Positions 1 through 10,263 of a stretch of 64,000 nucleotides of DNA are shown piece by piece. The stretch's first letter is position 1. Each line of letters starts with the position of its first letter. The DNA lies in contig JAZBRS010000020.1 of the NCBI GenBank assembly GCA_037176725.1, positions 96,862,501 through 96,926,500 on the forward strand. The letters are read 5' to 3'. Source of the DNA: Posidonia oceanica (Eukaryota > Streptophyta > Magnoliopsida > Alismatales > Posidoniaceae). The position numbers were made by a program, and so were the translations under genes. The notes below the pieces were generated by a model that was not told where the DNA came from, did not search any database, and saw only the letters and a program-made list of their open reading frames with translations.

Positions 1-609
1 TAGGAAACGACCCTAAGGACAGAATCTTGGGTTGTAGGCCCCTCTTTAGAGAGACAAACCCGCCGCCTAGACCCTCTTGGTGGACCCTAATGAAGGCCAA
101 AGAGTGGTACAAATGTGTCAAAAATCCCATTGAGTGACACGTAGATCCCAAAAGTTGTCCTTACCCTCAGTCTAGGGACCCAATTTCTGAGAGCACGTAG
201 GTTAAATCAAGCGACTAATTAACTACATGAGCAAATAAAAATTGCGTCTTGTTTGAAACTTGTGTTGTTTTTCCAACTTGTTGCGCGATCTGTCCAGGGT
301 AGATCTCGATTGCCAAAAGGACAGGGTCTTCTCCGCCTATTCAAGAGGCGCCTCGCTCCGTCACTGATTAAATCGGTGACATATTTCGTCGCCTGTCTGA
401 TAGGCGACTACAGGGAAATCGCACCGACGTGACTTGTTTACAGGGTGGTTTGGCCATAATCAGTGACAGGTCGCAGAAACGTCAAGCAGTTACTGAGCAG
501 TTGTTTATTTCCCTTTATTTTCATTTAATCGAGTCGGTATTAAGTAGTGTTAGTAGAGTCTATAATTTTATTTTCCAAGCATTTGTAATAGTTTAAAGAC
601 AGTTTCACA
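1..609 (+). other. Element A leader (5' untranslated part)
   Basis: This stretch aligns closely with 56468-57075 of element B and leads to the gag ATG at 610. I see no coding frame in it. It holds three tandem copies of the 21-nt hyphenated palindrome (332-408). It is the downstream part of a long leader of about 1.4 kb, judged from B. Confidence 0.85.
332..408. repeat. Array of three 21-nt hyphenated palindromes, step 28
   Basis: Units start at 332, 360 and 388, exactly 28 bases apart. Each is a 6-base arm, nine bases, and a 6-base arm: TCCGCC/GGCGCC, GTCACT/GGTGAC and GTCGCC/GGCGAC. The nine-base centres differ. Element B carries the same array at 56797-56873. Confidence 0.85.
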
Positions 610-2520
610 ATGAAACGCATCAATCTATCATCCGCCTCTACTTCTGCGGCATTGGCAAGCATGGGCCAGAACGAGTTCTTGTTCAGAACCCCGATTTCAC
701 ATGCAAAGAGCCAGAGACTCCCAAATTTTCACAATCGATGGGCCGTCGCAAGTTCCCTCATGCCTCCATTCCATTTGACTATTCCTCTAGGGGGGCCACC
801 TCCACATTCTCTCCACCAAATTTTAGTAAAAGTCTATCTTATGAAGAGGATATCAGGGAGGAGAGGGAGATAAGCCACTCTCAGCCATGGAGTGCCCCAC
901 TTGAGCACACGCCTCCCGAGGTAACCTCCCAAATAGTGCCACCTACATCGACTACTTCCCATTTATCTGAGGAAGCAACTAACGAGATCTACCAATTCCT
1001 GGCACAGCATCACCCCTCGTTTAGGAGCCTGCAAACCTCATCCGCCCACGGACCCTCTTTCCCAAACTCCTACCACGGCCCATTAGCCACACCCACTTAC
1101 ACCCATAACATACCACCAAACCCCACAGTAAACTTTTCTCAATACCACGCAACGCCAACCTACCCTTCCATACATCAAACCATGCCATCCACAACCAACT
1201 ACTTCCCACAATACCCAGGAACGTCACACTCACCACAACCACTCCCAAACGCGTAGTCCTACCACACTCCACCCCTATCCCTACCCTTCTCTCCACCATA
1301 TAACCCGCCATCACCACAATTCCATCAAACCTACGGGCACCCAAACCAAGGGCAACAGGCCATATCAGGGCCGGACATCAAGAGAATGATCTCTGAAGCG
1401 CTAGCAGAAGCTGGGATCACATCAAAAACACCAGTGGGCTACGATACCTCCAAGTTCCCTCATTTTACCCTTCCACCAGGGTTTAAAATGCCAAAGATGA
1501 GGAGGTACAATGGGACAATGAATCCAAGAAATCATCTAGCTACCTTCACCATGGATGCTCTACCCTACCGCCACGACCTAGGGTTCATTGTTTATCTTTT
1601 TTTCAAAACACTTGAGGGAGAGACACTAAAATGGTTTGACACCCTCACCGCCTATGACCTCCGGGACTTCAAAACAGTGGAGGAGAATTCATAAGCCAAT
1701 ACAGTCACCAAGTGCCACACAAGTCGACTACAGGCGATCTCACAGCTGAAAGGATGAGGTCTAATGAAGATTTTGTCACTTTTGCCAGTAGATGGAGGCA
1801 CATGTCCGCTCGATCAGAGTGTTATATACCTCAAAGTCAAGTTGTAGAAATCATAGCCAGAAACACCACAGGGGCACTCAGGGTCGGACTACTGGTCAAT
1901 GATTTTCACACCTACCCCCAACTATACGAGCGGGCTGCGAAGGTTATTCGAAACAAGGAGGACCTGCCATTTCTGGATCTTGAAGGGAAAAGCCAGAGGA
2001 AAACTGCGGGGCATACAGTAGAAGGCATTACAGGGAGTATGGCACAACTATCGACTCAGTAGAACCAAAAGGGGTGGAGAAATCAACAGTTTCAACAACC
2101 TCAATTTCAGCAGCAAGAGTCTCAGCGGCAACCGCCTCAGCAGTTTCAGCCACAGCAGTCCCAACACCTGCCTAACTTTCCTCTAAATGCTCAACAGGGG
2201 GCAAATAGGCAACCAATACAGGGGACCACCGTAGGGGCAAAGGAATTACAATAATGTTCCTCTGCCACAAGCCTACAAGGGGCCCAAGAGACAATGCTAC
2301 CCACCACTTCCTGAAGCACTCCCAGACATATTCAGGATGTTGGTCGAGAGTGGGGACTTACAGCTTCTGATCCCCAAACCAAACGCTCCCAATACAAACA
2401 TGTCCAAGTACTGTCCATATCATCAAAAAATTTGGACATACTCTCGAGGAATGTTTTGTATTGAAAGACAAGATCTATGATCTGAATGATAAGGGGGAAA
2501 TCATGTGGCTAGCTCTTAGG
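610..2520 (+). pseudogene. gag: Element A gag, broken
   Basis: Gag polyprotein forms the virus-like particle. The start ATG at 610 is shared with B's gag at 57076. The first part is Pro/Ser/Thr/His-rich; the retrotransposon gag domain lies at about 1480-2000, with the motifs KMRRYNG, HLATFTMDALPYRHD and ETLKWFDTL. A Gln/Pro-rich tail (2060-2260) leads to a zinc-knuckle-like stretch near 2410-2465 (CPYH...), frameshifted here by an extra T. Breaks: a one-base deletion near 735, TAG at 1254-1256 where B has CAG, a frameshift near 1690, and TAG at 2060-2062 where B has CAG. It cannot make a full Gag. Confidence 0.9.
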
Positions 2521-2529
2521 GACAGACTG

Positions 2530-3370
2530 AATGCAGTCCAGGGCAGAACAGCATAAACTACAGATAAATCAGAACCCCATGCCCGACCATCTAGTGGCAC
2601 ACATAGAAGCTGAGGGCACCACAGTCCAATCCGAGCTAGTAACTATTCATCACTTAGAAGCGAACCCAGAACAAGTCCCCTCAGTTGAAGAAGACAATGA
2701 GCTAGATATGACTACTCCAGAAGTATGTTCTGAGCAAGGGTCCACGGAATGGGAAGTCCAGATGGAGGATGTATGGGAGGAGACACAGAGCGAGGAAAAT
2801 GCTGCAAATGACCTCGCAATTCTTAAACACTTCAACTTCCCCTGGAGAAGAACAACAGCAGGGATCTGACAACCCTGATGAGGCAGACCCATTTGTGCTA
2901 GTCAGGGAAATCATCGCAGGATTTGAAAGAAGGAACCTGATTTTCAGAGATTCAGAATTGCCAGCACCAGAAGAGCGCCTACGCCCACTAATCGTTACTA
3001 TGGATATCAATGGCTACCTACTTCCTAGGGTACACGTGGACACCGGGGCCAGTCGGAGTGCCTGTTCCATAAACACTCTCGACTACCTGGACATTAGAGA
3101 AGAATAGATTTCCAAGCAAAGCTTCACCTGCAAAGGCTAGGACAACAGTCAGAAAGAGGCACAGGGAAGTGTTCAGCTAGAGATTACTATAGGTCCTCTT
3201 ACCAACATTACCAATGTTGTTGTAATGGGGCAGGATTTGGCCGAGCCATTAATTTTGGGGAGATCTTGGTTAGCAGAAATCTGTGCCGTTGCTTCCCGAC
3301 TCACCAGCTCATCAAGTTCAAATACCAAGAGGAGGTAGTCGCAGTCCAAGCTAATCACGAGACTGATTTA
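2530..3370 (+). pseudogene. Element A acidic linker and first retropepsin-like domain
   Basis: An acidic linker (about 2560-2800) is followed by an aspartic protease fold. The motif VDTGAS carries the catalytic Asp at 3039-3041, and the partner segment ILGRSWL lies near 3255. The protease would cleave the Gag-Pol polyprotein. A one-to-two-base frameshift near 2838 and TAG at 3105-3107 break the frame. Element B has the same domain at about 63900-64000, with the active-site Gly changed to Arg. A second, separate protease-like domain follows at 4020-4390, an unusual duplication. Confidence 0.8.
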
Positions 3371-3688
3371 ACAAAGGTCTGGATGCCCTATCCCACTGAA
3401 TTTGGGATGGAAGGACCACCACGGTATCCAAATAGTGCATGGCCGGTGAGCAGTTGGATTGACCACTGGGATGATGAGGTTCCAAGTTTCTGGGGGTTCC
3501 AAGATCTCACAAGCAGTAATGCCACCCGAGGATATGCTCAGATACAGCGTGCAGGACCTGCCCAGCCAAGCTCGTTTCTGCTGCCCGTGAACTATGGGCA
3601 ATCTTTACTCAGGAGGCCGACATCATTGCTTAGACCTGCTCCAGCCAGAGGAGGGCATCCTTAAGCTCAACAAGCTCCCATCATCAGA

Positions 3689-4390
3689 ATGGGACGGATT
3701 TCAAACCAAGTTGTGCTACCTCCACCCAACATTGAAAGAGCCTTGTCTCCACCACGACTGGAATTTAACATTCCCAGAAGAATTGAAGGCGAATTTGACA
3801 TCTTGGAGCAACTCCGAAAAATGCAAGCCCAGATATCAATTTATGAGCTCATCAAAGCTTCTGAAAAGCATCGAGACATTCTGATGGAAGTACTGAAGAA
3901 AGCCCAAGTTCCAGAGGATATGCCTCCAAAAACTCTAGTAGCAATTGCAGCAGCAGTATTCATAGAACCAACCTTGTTTTTCACATATTCAGAATTGGCT
4001 CCTCTTGAAAGGAGGACTTTGCCTTTAAGTGTTACTATAATGATAAACAATTACAAACTTGCTAGTGTGTTAGTAGATATAGGGACAACCCTGAATGTAT
4101 GCTCTTTAGATACCCTCTATTTAATTGGGCTCGAAGAATCCCAACTGTGCCCAGTGGCCTTAACAGTATCAGGGTATGACAATAACAAGAAAATGGCTTA
4201 AGGCAAAATCAATGTCGAAGTCGCCATTGGCCCCCTTAAGACAGAAACATAACTAATAGTAGTCAATGCACCAATCTCTTATCGACTCATCCTAGGGCGT
4301 CAATGGATAGAAGTGATCAAAGCGGTTACCTCCCCGTGCCACCAGTGCATGAAGTTTCCTCACCAGGGAAAGATAATTTAAATTTTAGGA
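3689..4390 (+). pseudogene. Element A second retropepsin-like domain with helical lead
   Basis: A helical lead (3770-3960, containing ISIYELIKASEKHRDIL) comes before a protease-like fold with VDIGTTLNVC; its Asp is at 4076-4078. The matching C-terminal segment ILGRQWIEVI lies near 4290. This domain, not the first, aligns with the single protease of element D (VDNGSGLNVC, LLGRPWLHKH). The short stretch ahead of the first domain (LVREIIAGFERRNLIFRDSE) resembles the one here (LVAIAAAVFIEPTLFFTYSE), which suggests that a whole module was duplicated. TAA at 4199-4201 and another stop near 4250 break it. Confidence 0.75.
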
Positions 4391-4536
4391 GATGAGTGGA
4401 AGCAGAGGCACACTTAGTGGCAGTCCCAACCACCACTCCAGCATGGAAGGACTGTGCGGCCAAGGTTGTGGACAATGTGAAACAGATTTTTTCCCCTTGA
4501 AGCATAGACATGAATCTGTATCATTTTCCATAGCAC

Positions 4537-5031
4537 ATGAAGAGACCATGGGAAATCCTCCTCAAGATAGGGTACACCCCTGGTAAAGGATTTGGTCGCC
4601 AGGAACAAGGAATGAAGGATGCACTCGAGACACCAAAGGAGCGCAATGGTACAGGACTGGGATATTCAGGGTATTCAGTGAAAGATCTTGAGAAGCCACT
4701 AGCATGGTCATTATCAAATCACATCATATTAGTTGGGCTACAGTTCAAAGACAGGTCAACCCTAGCAGAAGTTCCTGACCTCCCAGAAGGTCCCAAAGCA
4801 GCAGACCTAACCTCTTCTCCCTGCTTAGAAGAGGTTCCTGACGTCTCCCTTCCCAACTCTCCAAAGATCCCTCCGCCTTTGGACATCTCAACCAACAATT
4901 CCTCCGAAGCTTCCTCCGAAGACACCAATGCGGAAGATGCTGACTCTCTTTCCCTCTGTGACCTCACCAATCTCTTTAGCAACTTACGGCCTTGCCCCTC
5001 TGTGCAAGAAGGGGCCGGGGCCATCGACTGA
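4537..5031 (+). pseudogene. Element A G-patch-like segment and Ser/Asp-rich tail
   Basis: The frame reads IGYTPGKGFGRQEQGM and, later, GTGLGY: the glycine spacing of a G-patch, a short nucleic-acid-binding motif found after the protease in many Tat/Ogre elements and some retroviruses. The rest is acidic and Ser/Pro-rich and ends at TGA 5029-5031. Element D has the same arrangement (GYIKGTPLGRHGQGI, GLGYEP) near 35430-35560. The upstream join to the protease frame is broken by frameshifts. Confidence 0.75.
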
Positions 5032-5213
5032 CGCCGGATGGCGAATCGTCTCCACCAAGGAGGCGAACCTAGGGACAGTCCCCCTAACCTTGTAAATAAT
5101 TTCTTTCCTGCATTTTATTTTCGTACAACTTACTTTCTAGTAATTCGTTTTCTAGTTTAGCTAATAATGGGGAAAGTAGTCGAGGACGTGGCTCGAACGG
5201 CGTAACCGCCACC
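5032..5213 (+). other. Gap between protease/G-patch and RT frames, possible short intron
   Basis: There is no coding frame here. The stretch starting GTAAATAATTTC at 5089 is T-rich and ends at TTTCTAG, so it could be a short intron like the one known between protease and RT in Ogre elements. The RT frame then opens with an ATG at 5214 in good context (CCGCCACCATGTC). No splicing evidence is available. Confidence 0.35.
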
Positions 5214-8200
5214 ATGTCCTTACAAAGAGTATCTAACCACTCTACTAAGCGTGCAGGCCAGGTCAGAAAGAAGCAAGTCACCCAGATAGTCAGAGTTTGT
5301 CATTATACCACGGCAATCCCACAAGAGCTAGCCACGTCGCACGCCATCTTCCTGGTTGAAGAAGTGTCAAATACCACTGGCAAAAATACTGGAAATTATG
5401 AAGTCTACGAACTGGTGGATACAGAAGAGGACCCAGATGGAGAAGAATCGGTAGACCAAGCCATCTTTAAGGAAATGATGAAGAAATATGATGAGCACGC
5501 TAAGGCAACCACTGAAGAAACAGAGGAAGTTAATCTGGGAACTGAAGAAGATCCAAGACCGGTTCGGATAAGCTCTGCACTCAACTCAAATGAATGAGTC
5601 AGAATGATAAAGCTACTCAAGAAATATGCCAAGGTACTGGCCTTCTCCTACAGAGGAATGCCCAGGCTTGAAGCACTACTGGTGGAGCACAAGCTCCCTC
5701 TCAAGGCAGGCACAAAGACAACGAAGCAAAAGCTCCGACGTCTGTGACCAGACCTCGCCCTGAAAGTCAAAGAAGAGATAGACAAATTGCATAAGGCCAA
5801 GTTCATCAGAGTTGTAGTATATCCAGAGTGGATTTCGAATATAGTCCCAGTAATGAAAAAAGATGGCAAAGTGCGAGTGTGCATTGATTATCGAGACCTC
5901 AATGAAGCTTGCCCGAAAGATGATTTCCCTTTTCCACACATAGACATCCTCATAGACAACACCACAGACCATGAAATGCTCTCATTCATGGATGGCTTCT
6001 TCGGCTACAACCAGATCAAACTTGCGGAGGAAGATCAGGAGAAGACCTCATTCACCACTCCGTGGGGGACTTATTGCTACGTAGTCATGCCCTTCGGACT
6101 AAAGAATGCTGGAGCCACCTACCAAAGGGCTATGATGGCAATCTTTCATGACATGATGCACGACTGCATGGAATGTTATGTGGATGACCAGCTGGTAAAA
6201 TCAAAGACAAGAGAGGGACACTTTGAAGCATTAGAAAGAGTACTCCAGAGGGCAAACCAATACAACCTCAAGATGAACCCCAAGAAGTGTGTCTTCGGGG
6301 TTACTGCTGGAAAGTTACTCGGTTTCATAGTGAGTAAAAGGGGCATAGAAGTAGATCCTGCAAAAGCCAAAGCTATAATAGCCATGCTACCCCAAAAGAA
6401 TATCAAGGAGCTCAGAGGACTCATAGGAAGGCTGCAATTCATCCAAAGATTCATCTCCCAACATGTAGAGAAGTGCAGACCATTCTATGAGTTGTTAAAA
6501 GGCGGTACAGAATTCAAGAGGGATCATACCTGTCGAAAGACATTTGATGAGTTAAAGCTCTACCTTCTCAATCCTCTGGTATTGGCTGCTCCAATCCTTG
6601 AGAGGCCACTGTTACCTTACTTGGCCATCACTGATAACTCGATAGGAGTCGTCTTGGTACAACATATTGAAACTGAGAGGAAAGAGAAAGCAGTTTATTA
6701 CCTAGGCAGAACATTCGTAGAGTACGAGAGGAAGTACTCCTAGATCGAGAGACACTACCTAGCCCTGGTATGGGCCTCATAGAAACTGAGACACTACTTT
6801 CTGGCACACCGAGTCTGCTACATAGCCAAGATGGACCCTATTAAGTACGTGTTCGAGAAACCTGCTTTGTCTGGAAGGCTAGCACGATGGCAAATGCTCC
6901 TCACTGAATTTGACCTGCAATTCATCACTCAAAAGGCGGTCAAGGGGCAAGCCATCGTGGATCAACTCGCCGAACTACCTGTGTTAGAGTACCAACTAGT
7001 CTCAATGGATTTCCCAAACGAGGAGATCCTTGCAATTAGTAGTGTCATGCCACTTGTTGGAGAATGGACCCTCCATTTCGATGGAGCACTTAATTCGCAA
7101 GGCGTTGGGATAGGGGCAACACTCCTCACTCCAGAAGGTGTTGTCCTCCCCGCCGCCGCGCAACTACTCTTCTCAGCAAGCAACAATGTGGCAGAATATG
7201 AGGCTCTAATCCTAGGATAACAAATGGCTCTCGATCTAGGGGCAAGAAGACTAAAGATAGTGGGGGACTCACTGCTTGTCATCCGACAAGTCCTCAACAA
7301 AAACAAAACCCTCTCACCAAGGCAACAAGAATACTACGACTTGACACGAGCTCTACTCAAGAAATTTGACAGGGTAGTATATGTGCACACACACCGAAGC
7401 AAACACATCCTGGCAGATTCTCTGGCTTCATTGGCATCCTCGTTCCCTTTCAACTCAGAGGCAGATGAACAATCCATCATGGTGCGAAGAATCAGCTCAC
7501 CAACAGTGGAATCAACTACAGAATGGGTACAAGAACTCAAGAATGAACCATGCCAGGAGAACATGCTGCACATAGAGGTCTGTTATCACGGAACTACAAA
7601 GATCAACGATGGGAATCCGTGGTACTATGACATTTGGAATCACATACAAGATGGCACCTTCCTGACATTCGCAGCTTCCAAGGACAAAGAAGCCCTTAGG
7701 AGGATGGCTACAAGATACTACATCAGAGCCAACACACTGTTCCAGAGGACACTGCTAGGGATTGAACTCCGATGTGTGGATGCATCAGAAGCAGCCAAAA
7801 TCCTCCAGGAAACACATGAGGGTGTTTACAGGGGCCACATCGACTCTCAGTTCATGGCCAAGATGATCATTAGAAGAGGGTACTATTGGCCAACCATGGA
7901 AGCTGACTGTGCAACCAAAGTCAAAAGGTGCAAGAGTTGCCAAATGCATGCCAACAAGATTCACGCTCCAGCCTCAGCACTTCACACCTTGTCAGCACCT
8001 TGGCCCTTCTCTATGTGGGCCTTTGATGTGGTCGGGCCTATTCAACAAGGAAAAGGCAGCACCTTTATTCTTACAACAACAGAGTACTTCACCAAATGGA
8101 CCGAAGCAGAGGCGTTCATGAACATTAAGGCTACAACCCTATGTCGATTTGTGCAACGGAATATCATCGCAAGGTTCGGGGTTCCTAAAGCATTAGTAGC

Positions 8201-8867
8201 AGACAATGGGCCAATCTTCATCTCGGAGGAGCTTAGCAGGTTATGCAAAAAATTTGATATCACACTACACCAATCCTCTCCGTATTACTTGCAAGGGAAT
8301 GGCCACACGAAAGCTACTAATAAGACTTTAGTAAAAATCATTAAAAAGACGTTAGAAGACGCCAAGGTATCGGATTGGTCAGATAGGCTTGTAAGTGCAT
8401 TATGGGCATACTGCACCACCGTAAGGACGGCAACGGGTCAAACACCCTATGCCTTAGCCTTTGGGATGGAGGCGGTAGTCCCATACGAGATCCTGATCCC
8501 CTCATTAAGAGTTCAAATTGATAGAGGAATGTCTGTCGAGGAAAAGAGACAGGCCTTACTCCTTCACTTAGAACTCCTTGATGAGAAACGGATGGCAGCA
8601 GCCGAACATGCGCGCCTCTACCAACAAAGAATAACTAAGGTCTATGAAAAGAAAGTAATCAAACGCAAGTTTAATATTGGTGATCTAGTACTCAAAGAGA
8701 TGTTGCCTTACAATAAGCCCCACCCTAAGGGAAAGCTGAAGCCAAATTGGGAAGGACCTTACATAGTGGTTGTTGCATATCCGGGGAATGCTTATCAGTT
8801 GTCCCAAAACGGGGTAGATCTTCCTGACCCCTGGAATGCAATGCACCTAAAAAGGTACTACCTTTGA
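5214..8867 (+). pseudogene. pol: Element A pol: RT, RNase H, archaeal RNase H, integrase, broken
   Basis: This copies RNA into DNA, removes the RNA strand and integrates the product. RT spans about 5780-6500 with FMDGFFGYNQI and the catalytic YVDD at 6177-6188. Classical RNase H is at about 6590-7000. A second, archaeal-type RNase H (about 7050-7450) has FDGA, EYEAL, VGDS and ADSLA. Integrase (about 7750-8867) has an H-H-C-C zinc finger, DVVGPI and ADNGPIF for the two Asp residues, and a GPY-like end (PNWEGPY). The expected catalytic Glu is Lys at 8310-8312. Stops: TGA 5595-5597 and 5744-5746, TAG 6741-6743 and 6780-6782, TAA 7218-7220. Element D has sense codons at equivalent sites. Confidence 0.92.
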
Positions 8868-10260
8868 TCAGCATGCCCGTGCCAATAAAAGACCTAGGGC
8901 CTAACATAAGCTGGAAGGGGGAGAGGTTCCCAAAGCTAATAGGAAGAGGAACACCTAGGGGGACCCATACTTTGACCTGTCCGCACATACACGTTGCACG
9001 GGGAGGTAAGGGAAAGGTAGGCTCAGAGTAGAAGCTAATGGTATGAGCCGCTTGCCAAATAACTTAGAAAGTGCCCAGAAAGACGGCAGCAGAAAAAGCT
9101 GTCCAAACAGAGAGGAAAGAAGGCAGCAAAGAAGCTGTCCAAGTGAGGAAAAAGGGAAAAGAGGCAGTAAAAGAAATTGTCCAAATAAAAGAGGTCAGCA
9201 AAGAGTTGTCCAAAGCGTGCAAAAGAAAAGATAGCAAAGAAAGTTGTCCATAAACCAAAAAATATAATCCTAGAAAGTTAAAGGCGCATTAAGGACCAAA
9301 ACGGGCAAGCGGAACTCAAGACCTGAGCCAAAGCCAAGAGTTTGCTATATCTCAAGCCTCCCCCATCCTATCGCACTAACAGGCAAAGAGTAAGCAGCCC
9401 TGGGTAGTCAAGGACTGAAATGGCCTAGGGGATAGCAACCCAACAAGGATTAGTGAGTGGACCAAAGTCTTTAAAGGATGCAGGCATGACACAGGGGACA
9501 TGCCCACGATTATAGGGACCACTCACATGATCGAAGCAGATCCTAAGGCTAATGCTTAAAGTAGGTACTCATCTTTCCCCATTAGAAAAACCCAAAAAAA
9601 AACAAAAAAAAATAGAAAAAACCCAAAAGACAAAAAAATATAAAGCCCAAAAAGACAAAAAAATAGAAAAAATCCAAAAAGACAAAAAATAAAAAAACCA
9701 AAAATCCAAAAAAAAAATCAAAAAACCAAAAATCCAAAAAAATTAGAAAACCAAAATCCAAAAAGTCAGAAAATCTAAGGAAAAACCCCTAAAGAGAGAA
9801 ATGCCCTTCACCCTATATACAAGTGAGAACTTAGTAAGTAGGAAAACTGGAATTAATCTGGCCGATGATGCAACAATCAACTCACCCGGATTTGGAGTCA
9901 ACGTCCTACTCAAGCGTGTCTCACGGCTTGAGTGCGTTTTTTCAGCAAAGACATTGGCTCTGCAATAATCTTTAGAGCATCCACGGATGACTCATAATCG
10001 ACGTCCACTGGGCTCCGATTTTCCATCTCTTCAGTTGAGGCTAGAAATTAATTCCCTCCACCCAATTTCAAACCAATAACATGCATCTAAAGATTATCAT
10101 TTACCAGCAAGCATTGCAATATCCTTCTTGATAAAAAACAACTTAGTCAAAGTTTTCAAAGTCAAGAAAGGTACACCTTTTGATTACTGACAAGGGGCAA
10201 GAGTGTGCAGGCGAACAACAAAATAAAGTTTACAGACATTTTGCAAAGGAAACAAAAGAA
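8868..10260 (+). other. Element A non-coding region after pol
   Basis: I see no gene. It holds a purine-rich imperfect repeat (9075-9250), an A-rich tract built of short A runs broken by CCC, GAC or TAG (about 9585-9780), and plain sequence leading to the 3' end of the antisense PMD gene. Confidence 0.7.
9075..9250 (+). repeat. Imperfect repeat of about 36 bp, five units
   Basis: The word TGTCCA recurs at about 9100, 9136, 9179, 9208 and 9245, each time after an AGCAAAGAA-like purine stretch. It opens several overlapping short frames, which I read as repeat artefacts rather than genes. Confidence 0.65.
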
Positions 10261-10263
10261 GAC

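Noticed and set aside
9043..9253. Small Lys/Glu/Ser-rich genes after A pol
   Set aside because: Overlapping frames in three phases over a purine-rich 36-bp repeat; no homology and no promoter.
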